Positions 7,488 to 15,716 of a DNA stretch of 61,190 bases are shown piece after piece (positions within the stretch are counted from its first letter, which is position 1; every line of letters begins with the position of its first letter). Location: assembly GCF_022829285.1 (NCBI RefSeq), contig NZ_JAKSYI010000099.1, positions 1-61,190 of the forward strand, in the 5' to 3' direction. The DNA comes from Methylobacterium sp. J-078. GTDB taxonomy: Bacteria; Pseudomonadota; Alphaproteobacteria; Rhizobiales; Beijerinckiaceae. Under the pieces are notes generated by a model. It did no database searches, had not been told where the DNA came from, and was given only the letters and a program-made list of their open reading frames with translations. The translations under genes and the position numbers were made by a program.

Positions 7488-9350
7488 ATGACCCAGCGTC
7501 CTGTCGACGAGGCGCGCGCATTCCTTGAACGAGGGTTGCTGACGGAAGCCGTGGCGATACTGCGAGCCTTAGAACAGTGCACGGATCCAGATCCGGATGT
7601 TCTCGCGCTGCTCGGGGTTGCACGAGCCATGCAAGGTCAGCTTGTGGAGGCAGAGGGATACGTCCGCGCCGCTCTTCGCGTCGCTCCCCATGTCGCGAGC
7701 CTGCACTGCAACCTCGGCAACCTGCTGCGTGAGCAGGGGCGGTTCGGTGAGGCTGAAGCCTGCCTTCGGCAAGCACTCGCGTTGCGGCCGAACTACGTCG
7801 ACGCGCGCAACAACCTGGGCGCGACGCAGCGCGCGCTCGGCCGCCTCGACGACGCGGAGGCGAGTTTCCGAGACGCGTTGCGCCTGCAGCCGAACCTCGC
7901 CTCGGCCCTGAAGAACCTCGGCGCCCTGCTCCTGACTCAGAAGCGATTTGCCGAAGCGGGCCCCGTCTGGGCTGCCCTGACGCGCCTTCAGCCGCTGGAC
8001 CTGGATGGACAGGTCGCCCTCGCGCAGTGCCTGCGGGGCTGCGGTCGCCTCCCCCAAGCCGAAACCATTCTGAGCCGCGTGCTCGATGTCGCGCCCGCGC
8101 ATGTGGCGGCACTGATCGAACAGGGGAGCACGCATTACGCATCCGGTCGATTCGACGAGGCCGGACGGTCCTGGCGATCGGCCGCTGCGCTGGACCCCCA
8201 GGCGGTCGAGGCGGCCCACGGCCTCGGGGTCCTCGCCGCACGGGCAGGCGATTACGCAGATGCGGAAACCCATTTGCGGAGGGCGATCACGCCCGAGGGC
8301 CCTTACCCGGAGGCCCTGAACTCGCTCGGCGACGTCCTGCGGAATCTCGGCCGGTTCGAGGAGGCCGAATCCCTGCTGCGGATGGCATTGGAGCTTCGTC
8401 CCGCCTACCCGGAGGCCCAGGTCAGCCTTGCGTTTCTTCTTCTGCAGACGGGGCGCCCATCCGAAGGCTGGGCCGCGTACGAGGCGCGCTGGCAGGTCGA
8501 GCCGTGGATCTCCCAGGCGCGTCACGCGCACCTCCCGCCGTGGTCGGGAGAAGCGATCGCGGGCAAGACCCTCCTCGTCCATGCCGAGCAGGGTCTCGGC
8601 GACACGCTGCAATTCGTTCGTTACATAAACGCGCTCCCGTCCGGCGCGCGGATTCTGCTTCAGGTCCAGGCTCCGCTCGTCCGGCTGCTCACCAGCCAGT
8701 TCGCGGGCCGAACCATCGACATCATCGGTCCGGAACACCGGGTCGACCACGCCGACTACCAGGTGCCGCTGCTCAGCCTCCCGCATCGCCTCGGCGGGGC
8801 GCCGGCCGATCTGACGGCCGGGTCCCGATCCCTGACCGCAGATCCGCAGAACGTTGCCGTCTGGCGGGCACGGCTCTCCGGTCTCCAGGGCCTGCGCGTC
8901 GGTCTGGTCTGGGCCGGCAATCCGACCCTGACGGCGGATGCCCGGCGCTCCATCGGCCTCGACGCGCTCGCGCCCCTCGGTGGAATCGCGGGACTCCGTC
9001 TCGTCTCCCTCCAATGGGGCGCAGGCCTTCGGGATGTCCCGGCCGGCCTCGACCTCTACGACGCGGCAGCGCACGTCTCGGATCTGGCCGATACCGCCGC
9101 CGCCATCGCCTGCCTCGATCTCGTCATCGGCGTCGATACCGCCGTGGCGCATCTCGCGGCGTCCCTGGGACGGCCGGTCTGGCTCCTGAACCGGCGCGAC
9201 ACCTGCTGGCGCTGGGGTCCGGACGAGGGTGCCAACGCCTGGTACCCCACGCTCCGCGAATATCGCCAGGTCCGCCAGGGCGAATGGAGCCCCGTCGTCG
9301 CGCGCGTCTGCGAGGACCTTCGAGACGCCGTTCGCCGGGGCGCGGTGTGA
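7488..9350 (+). CDS. TPR protein with C-terminal heptosyltransferase-like domain
   Basis: 620 residues. Residues 1 to about 330 are tandem tetratricopeptide repeats of about 34 residues (for example LHCNLGNLLREQGRFGEAEA and ALNSLGDVLRNLGRFEEAES), a protein-docking solenoid. Residues 360-600 resemble the GT-B fold of ADP-heptose:LPS heptosyltransferases and related TPR-glycosyltransferases. There is a Gly-rich EQGLGDTLQFVRY near residue 372, then VGLVWAGNP, and VIGVDTAVAHLAASLGRPVW, the donor-binding block with the Asp-Thr-Ala-x-x-His pattern. It has no signal peptide and is probably cytoplasmic. It converges on the heptose operon, so ADP-heptose is a plausible donor and a protein or peptide a plausible acceptor, but this is an inference. 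Confidence 0.82.
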   Translation: MTQRPVDEARAFLERGLLTEAVAILRALEQCTDPDPDVLALLGVARAMQGQLVEAEGYVRAALRVAPHVASLHCNLGNLLREQGRFGEAEACLRQALALRPNYVDARNNLGATQRALGRLDDAEASFRDALRLQPNLASALKNLGALLLTQKRFAEAGPVWAALTRLQPLDLDGQVALAQCLRGCGRLPQAETILSRVLDVAPAHVAALIEQGSTHYASGRFDEAGRSWRSAAALDPQAVEAAHGLGVLAARAGDYADAETHLRRAITPEGPYPEALNSLGDVLRNLGRFEEAESLLRMALELRPAYPEAQVSLAFLLLQTGRPSEGWAAYEARWQVEPWISQARHAHLPPWSGEAIAGKTLLVHAEQGLGDTLQFVRYINALPSGARILLQVQAPLVRLLTSQFAGRTIDIIGPEHRVDHADYQVPLLSLPHRLGGAPADLTAGSRSLTADPQNVAVWRARLSGLQGLRVGLVWAGNPTLTADARRSIGLDALAPLGGIAGLRLVSLQWGAGLRDVPAGLDLYDAAAHVSDLADTAAAIACLDLVIGVDTAVAHLAASLGRPVWLLNRRDTCWRWGPDEGANAWYPTLREYRQVRQGEWSPVVARVCEDLRDAVRRGAV

Positions 9351-9359
9351 CCCGGTGCT

Positions 9360-10523
9360 CTACCCGAGGAGGCCGGACAAGCTCCGGCTGCCGTACAGGA
9401 TGGCGCTGGTGAGGTGATAGAGACTGCTCGCCTTGACGATCCGGGTGCCCCCTTCGCCGCCGGGCTCGATCCGCTCGCGCCACAACCCGCGCGGCTCGGA
9501 CAGGAAGAAGCCTTGCAGGACACCGTAGGCGCGCAAGAGTTCGCCGACGTCGCGATCGGTTCGGCAGATCTCGGCCTTCAGGGCTTCCGCCTGTGGCCAG
9601 AGACTGTATCCCGCGTTGCGGATGGTCCCGTCGCTCCACACATCGTCCAGGATTTCGCACCGGCCGGCACCGCGACCGAACAGGCGCGTGAAGCCTCGGA
9701 GCGCTTCCGCAACCGCCGCGCATCGCGCCCGCCGGCCGGGATGGAGATCCGGCAGATCGGTGTAACGGGCGAGCAGCCAGATCCATTCCTGATGATGACC
9801 GGGCTCGACGATGAAACGGCCGGCTTCGAGGTGCGGCCGCCAGCTATCGTCGAAGTATTCCGGCAAGGCTCGCGCTCCGTCCTGGAACAGACGATCGAGC
9901 AGGAGGTCCACGATCTCGGATGCGCGCAGGAGAAAGAGCTCGTCCCGAAAGCTTTCGCCGGCGGCGAGCAGGGCTTCGAGCAGGTGCATGTGCGGGTTCT
10001 GCCGCCTCGGAAGCCGAGGGGGCAGTCCCTCCAGGAAACCGGCGCCCCCGGGATGCCGCAGGGATGTGTCGAGGACGCGAAGGAGGGCGTGGGCCTCGCC
10101 CCTCAGTCGCCCGGAGGGCTGTGCCGCGTGGGCGGATGCCAGCGCCAGCAGGACGAAAGCCTGATCGTACAGGTCGACGCGCGCGTCGATGACGGCGCCC
10201 CGCAGATCGCAGCGGGTTGCGTAGGCCCCCTCGGCCAGGGCGAAATTCGCGCGGATGGCCCGCAGCCCCAATTCGACGGCCTCATGGGCCATGGGCAGGC
10301 CCGCTATTGCCGCGTGGCTGAAGGCGTAGACCTGGCGCGCCGCCACCCGGAGGCGGCGAAAATCCGCGTCGCAGGTCAGGGTCACGGGGCAGAGGTGCTC
10401 ATGGAAGCCGCCCCGATCCCAGTCCACGCCGTGGGTCAGCCAAAGCGGCCAGGCCTCGCCCCGAAGCCAGCGGTCGCTGGCCTCGACCGCCCGCCTCAGC
10501 GCTGCGCCGCACGGCTCAGTCAA
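9360..10523 (-). CDS. AGE-family epimerase/isomerase
   Basis: 387 residues of the N-acylglucosamine 2-epimerase superfamily, an (alpha/alpha)6-barrel that epimerises or isomerises sugars such as GlcNAc/ManNAc or mannose/fructose. Characteristic stretches are RVAARQVYAFSHAA near residue 80, DLYDQAFVLLALA near 135, PRLPRRQNPHMHLLEALLA near 165 and EPGHHQEWIWLL near 235, which contains the active-site His residues. The start is a TTG at 10523 that overlaps the upstream phosphatase gene by 8 nt, so the two are translationally coupled. It is third in the operon hldE-gmhB-like-AGE. Its substrate is unknown; the context points to a heptose or another sugar precursor. Confidence 0.85.
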   Translation of the reverse strand: MTEPCGAALRRAVEASDRWLRGEAWPLWLTHGVDWDRGGFHEHLCPVTLTCDADFRRLRVAARQVYAFSHAAIAGLPMAHEAVELGLRAIRANFALAEGAYATRCDLRGAVIDARVDLYDQAFVLLALASAHAAQPSGRLRGEAHALLRVLDTSLRHPGGAGFLEGLPPRLPRRQNPHMHLLEALLAAGESFRDELFLLRASEIVDLLLDRLFQDGARALPEYFDDSWRPHLEAGRFIVEPGHHQEWIWLLARYTDLPDLHPGRRARCAAVAEALRGFTRLFGRGAGRCEILDDVWSDGTIRNAGYSLWPQAEALKAEICRTDRDVGELLRAYGVLQGFFLSEPRGLWRERIEPGGEGGTRIVKASSLYHLTSAILYGSRSLSGLLG

Positions 10524-11130
10524 GGGCTGCCACGCGCGTCCATGCCAGGATCAGATCGGTCGCGCCGGCGAGGTCGCCGGCGCTATGGGTCTCGGCCCCG
10601 GCCTCCCGCCCGCCGACCGCCCCGAGCAGGATCCGGTGTCCCACCCCGGCATCGCGGGCCGCGATCATGTCCGTCGCGCGGTCACCGACCATGATGCTGT
10701 TCGCCAGGTCGCTCGCGAACAGGTCTTCCGCCGCCCGGATCATGCCCGGACTGGGTTTCCGCCACCCGGCGGCCGGTCCCGTCTCCCAGGGCGCGGCCCC
10801 GCAGACGAGAACGGCGTCGAGATGGGCACCGCCGCCCGCCAGGAGGGCCTCGACGCGATCCTGGACGGCCTCCAGGGCGGCGGCGTCGAAGTATCCGCGG
10901 CCCAGTCCGCTCTGATTGGAGACCACGATCACCGGCCAACCCGCCCGGTTCATCGTCCGAATGGCATCGGATGCGCCGGGCAGAAGGGCCACGTCCGCCG
11001 GGCGCGCGACGTATCCGGTATCCCTGATGATCACGCCATCGCGGTCGAGGAACAGGGCGGGCGCTCCGGGTCGGAGGGGTCGGCTCCGGCGCCAGCCATT
11101 GAGCGCCCCGACACTCAGGATCGGTGCCAC
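10516..11130 (-). CDS. gmhB: HAD-type heptose bisphosphatase, GmhB-like
   Basis: Predicted D-glycero-D-manno-heptose 1,7-bisphosphate 7-phosphatase of 204 residues. LFLDRDGVI (about residues 27-35) carries the two nucleophile/acid Asp residues of the HAD fold, VVSNQSGLGRGYF is motif II with its Ser, RKPSPGM gives the motif III Lys, and MVGDRATDM is motif IV. The Cys/His zinc loop that normally precedes RKP in GmhB (C-x-H ... C-x-C) is missing: the region reads VCGAAPWETGPAAGWRKP with one Cys. The GTG start at 11130 lies 15 bp after the hldE stop. The operon context supports the heptose role, but a histidinol-phosphatase-like activity cannot be excluded. Confidence 0.82.
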   Translation of the reverse strand: MAPILSVGALNGWRRSRPLRPGAPALFLDRDGVIIRDTGYVARPADVALLPGASDAIRTMNRAGWPVIVVSNQSGLGRGYFDAAALEAVQDRVEALLAGGGAHLDAVLVCGAAPWETGPAAGWRKPSPGMIRAAEDLFASDLANSIMVGDRATDMIAARDAGVGHRILLGAVGGREAGAETHSAGDLAGATDLILAWTRVAALD

Positions 11131-11145
11131 TTCGCGTCCCGTCCG

Positions 11146-12615
11146 CTAGCTCGACCGGATGCGTCGAATGATGGACGTCGTGCTGATCTCGGGGCGTCGT
11201 CCGATCAGGATGACCTGCCCGCCCTGCGCCTCGACGCTGGCGCGTCCGACGACATCCGCCATCGCGTAATCGGATCCCTTGAACAGGTAGTGCGGCGCGG
11301 CCGCCTCGATCACCCTCAGGGGGGTCGGCTCGTCGAACACGATCAGGGCGCTGACCGTCTCGAGGGCCGTGAGCATCACGGCTCGGGACGCGGCATCCAT
11401 GATGGGGCGTGTCGCGCCCTTGAGGGTCCGGATCGAGGCATCGCTGTTCATCGCCACGACCAGACGGTCCACCTGCCCGGAAGCTTCCGCCAGCAGGGCG
11501 ACATGCCCCGGATGGAGCAGATCGAAGCAGCCATTCGTCAATCCGACCGACAAACCGGCCCGCTTCCAGGCCTGAACGCGATCGACGAGCGCATCGAGAC
11601 TCGGGATCACCTTGCTGGCCGGCGCCGTCCGCGCCGCGCCGCGGAGGCAGTCATCGACGTCCTGCCGCGTCGGTGCGGCGGTCCCCGGCCTCCCGACGAC
11701 GACGGCGGCGGCGGCATTGGCCCATCGCACCGCCTGCCGCAGCTCGGCCCCGGCGCTGATCGCGACGGCGAGCGTCGACAGGATCGTGTCACCCGCGCCG
11801 GACACGTCCTTGACGGACCGGGCCAGGGCCGGAAGGCGCAGGTCCGTCTGCCCCGACCGGACGAGGTGCACGCCGGACGCGTGACGCTTGACCAGAACGT
11901 CGGCGATCCCCGTGCGCCGCGACAGCGCCCGGGCGGCGGCTTCGACCTCCCCGTCATCCTGGGGCACATCCGTCCCGATGGCGGTGCCGAGTTCCGCGAG
12001 ATTCGGCGTGATCAGCGTCGCGCCGCGATATCGCTCGAACCGGTCGCCCTTCGGATCGACGAGCACGGCCATGCCGCGGTCGCGTGCCATCCCGATCAGA
12101 TCCTGGATCGTCCGGTCCGAGAGCGCCCCCTTCCCGTAATCGGACAGGACGAGGACGCCGCATCCCGCCATCTCCGCCTGCGCGAGGTCCCTGAGCCGGG
12201 CTGCGACCTCGGGAGACGGGACGTCGGGCGTCTCCCGATCCACGCGTAAGAGGTGCGCGTGATGCGGGGAACTGACGAAGCGGGTCTTCAGCGTCGTCCG
12301 GCGGGCCGGGTCCCGGGCAAAGCGCGGGGCGATGCTGTCCCACGCTGCCAGCGCCTCCCGCAGGAGATCGGCCTCCGCGTCCTCGCCCACCAGCCCGACG
12401 AGCGTGCAGGCGCCGTCCAGGGCAGCGATGTTGACCGCGACATTCGCAGCCCCACCCGGCATCTGTTCCTCGGCATCCGACGACAGAATCATGGCAGACG
12501 CTTCGGGAGAAATCCGTTTCACTTGACCGTAGACGAAACGGTCGAGCATCAGATCTCCGACAACCAGAACGCGCCGGTCAGGGCGCACACCGCCGAATCT
12601 CGCCCCAGAACCCAT
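11146..12615 (-). CDS. hldE: bifunctional heptose 7-phosphate kinase / heptose 1-phosphate adenylyltransferase
   Basis: 489 residues with two domains. Residues 1 to about 325 are a PfkB/ribokinase-type kinase: VVGDLMLDRF, the substrate motif MPGGAANVAVNIAALDG, and the ATP/anion-hole motif VSGAGDTILSTLA with catalytic Asp. Residues 350-489 are a cytidylyltransferase-like nucleotidyltransferase with TNGCFDLLHPGHVALL (the HxGH site) and MNSDASIRTLKG. It phosphorylates heptose 7-phosphate at C1 and later adds AMP, giving ADP-heptose for LPS core or protein glycosylation. It heads the minus-strand operon with gmhB and the AGE gene. GmhA and HldD are not in the window. The ATG at 12615 is preceded by an AT-rich promoter region. 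Confidence 0.95.
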   Translation of the reverse strand: MGSGARFGGVRPDRRVLVVGDLMLDRFVYGQVKRISPEASAMILSSDAEEQMPGGAANVAVNIAALDGACTLVGLVGEDAEADLLREALAAWDSIAPRFARDPARRTTLKTRFVSSPHHAHLLRVDRETPDVPSPEVAARLRDLAQAEMAGCGVLVLSDYGKGALSDRTIQDLIGMARDRGMAVLVDPKGDRFERYRGATLITPNLAELGTAIGTDVPQDDGEVEAAARALSRRTGIADVLVKRHASGVHLVRSGQTDLRLPALARSVKDVSGAGDTILSTLAVAISAGAELRQAVRWANAAAAVVVGRPGTAAPTRQDVDDCLRGAARTAPASKVIPSLDALVDRVQAWKRAGLSVGLTNGCFDLLHPGHVALLAEASGQVDRLVVAMNSDASIRTLKGATRPIMDAASRAVMLTALETVSALIVFDEPTPLRVIEAAAPHYLFKGSDYAMADVVGRASVEAQGGQVILIGRRPEISTTSIIRRIRSS

Positions 12616-13148
12616 AAAAACCCGATCTTTATAGATCTCAGAATTTCAAACCATGATTTTATTGCGATTTCGTCGTTCTATAGCTATCGACGCCTCGAAA
12701 TCAGAAGACTCTTCCGCTCGTGCCTTCCAATGCCCCATTCGGAGATCCGTGCATCGAACCCGGAAGACGTACGCCGCGACGTTGCACGACCGCCCAAAGG
12801 CCCAAGTCCCTCGTCGCGTAATGGCGCCGACATGATGCCTGATCGATAGGGTGGTTCAAGCAGGAACTTTGCGCGCCCAACGTTCCGCACCGCGCGTGTC
12901 GCTGTCCTGGAACCTGCCGGTACGATGATGACCTGAGCCGTTCATGGCGAAAGCGCCGATGAGACTCGGGACGCGGCATCCAATACGTATTGATACGACG
13001 CTTGCCGGAGGAGGCCGACCACCCTGGGGGCCTGCGCGCGTCAACATCGATGCCGGTTGCCTTGAGCGATCCAGCGATCGCTCGGGCCGCGCGGTCGGCG
13101 ACGAGGGACGGCCGCGATCAGACCCGTTGTGCTTCGTCGGAATGCACT
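12616..13148. other. intergenic between hldE and the RiPP cluster
   Basis: About 530 bp. The part next to hldE (12616-12700) is AT-rich and is the likely promoter of the heptose operon. The rest contains only chance frames; I found no GG-leader peptide or RNA gene in it. Confidence 0.45.
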
Positions 13149-14654
13149 CTAGGCCGCCGGCTGCTCCGCACGCGGCGGCATCGCCGCGACGCTGTCGAGG
13201 ACGACCGTCTCTTCGAGGAGACCGCGATCGAACAGCTGCTGCACGAGGTTCGCCGCAACGAAGAGATCGCATCCTCCCTCGATCAGGGCGGCCCGGGCGC
13301 CGCCGGCCGTGTGGGCTCCGGCATGGATCAGTTCGCCGAGGCGCCGCTTCTCGCGCGAACCCGTGAAGGTGAACCGGGCCCCCCGCGAGACGAGTTCGAA
13401 ACCGTCGTCGCCGGGCCGGTAGGCGAGATCCGCGCGGAAGCGAAGCCGGTGGTCCGGGCGCGGAGCCGACGGCATGTGGCGCGCGATCAGGTCTTCGATC
13501 CCTGTCCTGAAATCCGCCGCGGACGTGAAGGGGCGGGTCTCGTAGGTGCGATAGCCCTGCGGCCAGCGCTCGCTGGCGGGAACGGGCGTCACGAGCCGGA
13601 GCGTGCGGTCCACCATGTTGACGAGGAAGCCGCTGACGCAGGCGATCGTCGCGTCCGCCACGCGGCGCCGCGACTCCGATTCTGCGCGGATGGCCGGCGT
13701 CCGCTCGCGTGCACGCCCGGCGAAGGTCCGGGGCGTGTCGGATTCGGGATTCTGCAGTACGAGTTCGACGTTGAGCAGTTCATCGGCCGTGAAGGTGGCG
13801 TGAACGCGATCGAGGGTCTTCAGATTCAGGATCGAGAACCGGTCCGGCACGGACCCGTACGCATCCTGCAGGGCCAGGATACGGCGCGTGAGGACGATGT
13901 TCTTGAGCGGCGCGGCCGTGGTCGTCTGCGGAAGCGTGCCGGTCGCGCGCAGGAAATCTTCGATGAAGTCCGCATAGTCCGGGTTGTCGCACGGATCCGT
14001 GCCCCAGTAGCAGAAGCCCTGCTGCGCCGCTGGGCCGAACAGCGCGACGGAGGCCGCCAACATCTCCTGCCAGAGCTGGGCATTCTCGGCTGTGTAGCGG
14101 AAGTTGCCGCGGAACTGCTCCGCCGATATCCCGCAGAACCAGCACCCCATGGTGCAGCCGGCCGAGAGCTCGAAGGCCAGGATCGGGTGGGAGAGGCCGG
14201 AACCCGACGCACCGAGTTCGTTATTGCAGCGCCGGATCTGACGCTGCCGCCACGCGTCGAAAGCCGGGTTCTCGCGGGCACATCGGCCGAGTTCGCGATG
14301 CGTGTCGGCGTAGCTGCGCAGCGTTTTGGCGTGCTCGAACCACAGGCTGGCGAGGGGCCAGCGCCCGCCCCATTCCTCTGGGGCCAGTCCGGTAAAATCC
14401 GGGTGATAGAGCGGGAGGAGTTCGCGCGGATCGATCGTGATGCCGTACCGCGCGACGAGGGTGCCAGCCCCGATCTCGCCCGCGATCAGGCCGCGGCGAA
14501 ACTCCGCGTCGCCCTTGAAGCGTTCGGACAGGCGCTTGAGCGCAGCGATCAGCCGCCGCTCCTCGCTGCTGCGGCCCGCCAGGGATGGCGCCGGGTTCCG
14601 AGCCGTCGAAACGAGTGGCATGCGCCCGCCGATCTCTCTCGGGGTCATCGACAT
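13149..14654 (-). CDS. radical SAM RiPP epimerase, PoyD-type
   Basis: 501 residues from ATG 14654 (TTG 14660 is possible). The radical SAM cluster motif is C-T-M-G-C-W-F-C, that is CxxxCxxC at residues 167, 171 and 174, followed by GISAEQF. Conserved blocks FCYWGTDPCDNPDYADFIEDF and ATIACVSGFLVNMVDRT resemble the PoyD/OspD/PlpD class, which converts L-residues to D-residues in RiPP cores; this assignment rests on recalled similarity. The extra Cys in the second block would suit a hydrogen donor. There is no SPASM-like Cys-rich C-terminus. The start lies 2 nt after the stop of the adjacent precursor gene, so the two are almost certainly co-translated. The predicted role is epimerisation of core residues of the three Nif11-type precursors. 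Radical SAM is certain; the epimerase subtype is about 75% sure. Confidence 0.85.
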   Translation of the reverse strand: MSMTPREIGGRMPLVSTARNPAPSLAGRSSEERRLIAALKRLSERFKGDAEFRRGLIAGEIGAGTLVARYGITIDPRELLPLYHPDFTGLAPEEWGGRWPLASLWFEHAKTLRSYADTHRELGRCARENPAFDAWRQRQIRRCNNELGASGSGLSHPILAFELSAGCTMGCWFCGISAEQFRGNFRYTAENAQLWQEMLAASVALFGPAAQQGFCYWGTDPCDNPDYADFIEDFLRATGTLPQTTTAAPLKNIVLTRRILALQDAYGSVPDRFSILNLKTLDRVHATFTADELLNVELVLQNPESDTPRTFAGRARERTPAIRAESESRRRVADATIACVSGFLVNMVDRTLRLVTPVPASERWPQGYRTYETRPFTSAADFRTGIEDLIARHMPSAPRPDHRLRFRADLAYRPGDDGFELVSRGARFTFTGSREKRRLGELIHAGAHTAGGARAALIEGGCDLFVAANLVQQLFDRGLLEETVVLDSVAAMPPRAEQPAA

Positions 14655-14656
14655 CG

Positions 14657-14932
14657 TCAAAAGTGCACGAGGACGCCGCTTCCCCGAGGATCACCGATGA
14701 AGACCCAGAACGAGGCCCGACCGCCGGCGACCTGATCGAGCTCTTCTTCCGAGAGTTGCGACCCGTGCTCGGCGATGCGTCCCTCGACGTCCGCGAGCGT
14801 CAAGCCGTAACCCTTCGCTTGCGCGGCATCGACGATCGCGCCGAGATCCTTACCCTTCTCGGCGAATTGCCCGCGCAGGGATGCGTCCGCTCTGAGGTCG
14901 GCCGTGAATCGTTCAAGTTCCGATGCGCTCAT
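14657..14932 (-). CDS. Nif11-type RiPP precursor 1
   Basis: 91 residues: a 71-residue Nif11-like leader beginning MSASELERFTADL, with the helix-forming block ending KGYGLTLADVEGRIAEHG, then the cleavage motif LSEEELDQVAGG and a 20-residue core RASFWVFIGDPRGSGVLVHF. The core is hydrophobic and beta-branched around a Gly/Pro/Asp turn and has no Cys, so thioether crosslinks are unlikely. It ends 2 nt before the radical SAM gene start. The ATG at 14932 has a weak upstream AGGA. Confidence 0.93.
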   Translation of the reverse strand: MSASELERFTADLRADASLRGQFAEKGKDLGAIVDAAQAKGYGLTLADVEGRIAEHGSQLSEEELDQVAGGRASFWVFIGDPRGSGVLVHF

Positions 14933-15186
14933 GTCTGGGTCCTACCGATCACGATTCATTGCATCTCGAACACTGGGCAGGCTCAGCCTGTCCGGGTGGG
15001 GCGTCAGAGTCTTGAGCCGATGATCGCTCGAGCCCGACGGGTCGTGGGCCTTTCGGTAGCCCGGGGACCGGCCATCGCTCGCGACGCCGATCGATGCCTG
15101 AGACAAGATCCCGATGTCGGACGTCGCGCCGCGTCGTCCAAAACGCGGCACAGAAGCCGACCAGCCTCGTTGCGGACGAGGGACGC

Positions 15187-15462
15187 TCACCAGTGGACGT
15201 AGACCATGTTGTCGCCGCTTCTGATGATGATCGTGAAGGAAGAAGGCCGGCCGCCAGCGACCGTGTTGAGCTCTTCTTCGGACAGCTGCGAGTCATGCTC
15301 GGCGATACGCGCTTGCACATCGTCGACGGTGAAGTCGTAGCCCTTCGCCTGCGCGGCCTCGACGAGCGCGCCGAGATCTTTGCCGCTCCCGGCGAACTGC
15401 TCCTGTAGAGCAGTGTCCGCCTTCAGGTCGGTCGAGAATCGATCGAGTTCCGAAATGCTCAC
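15187..15462 (-). CDS. Nif11-type RiPP precursor 2
   Basis: 91 residues with the same architecture as its neighbours: a 71-residue leader (SISELDRFSTDLKADTALQ, KGYDFTVDDVQARIAEHD), the motif LSEEELNTVAGG and the core RPSSFTIIIRSGDNMVYVHW. The core has a run of Ile/Thr/Phe, a turn SGDN and the shared C-terminal pattern V-x-V-H-aromatic. The start codon is GTG, preceded by a strong AGAAGGGG. It has no Cys. Confidence 0.93.
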   Translation of the reverse strand: MSISELDRFSTDLKADTALQEQFAGSGKDLGALVEAAQAKGYDFTVDDVQARIAEHDSQLSEEELNTVAGGRPSSFTIIIRSGDNMVYVHW

Positions 15463-15716
15463 CCTAAGACCCCTTCTCGTTCAGACGATTCGATTTTGCT
15501 ATCGAGGGCAATGGATAAAAGCAGGCGCTCCGCAATCGATACTACGTTTTCAATTGCAGACTTAATCCACCAGGACTCAGAACAACATTTCGATAAAAAT
15601 CAATTGTCCGACAAGCCGAACTCAAGACCACCGCAATGGTGGCGCCCGCTTAATGCAGCTCGTGCAGACGCCTCATCCCGAGGTCCGTCCCTCCCGGATC
15701 AAGGCAGCAGACCCGG

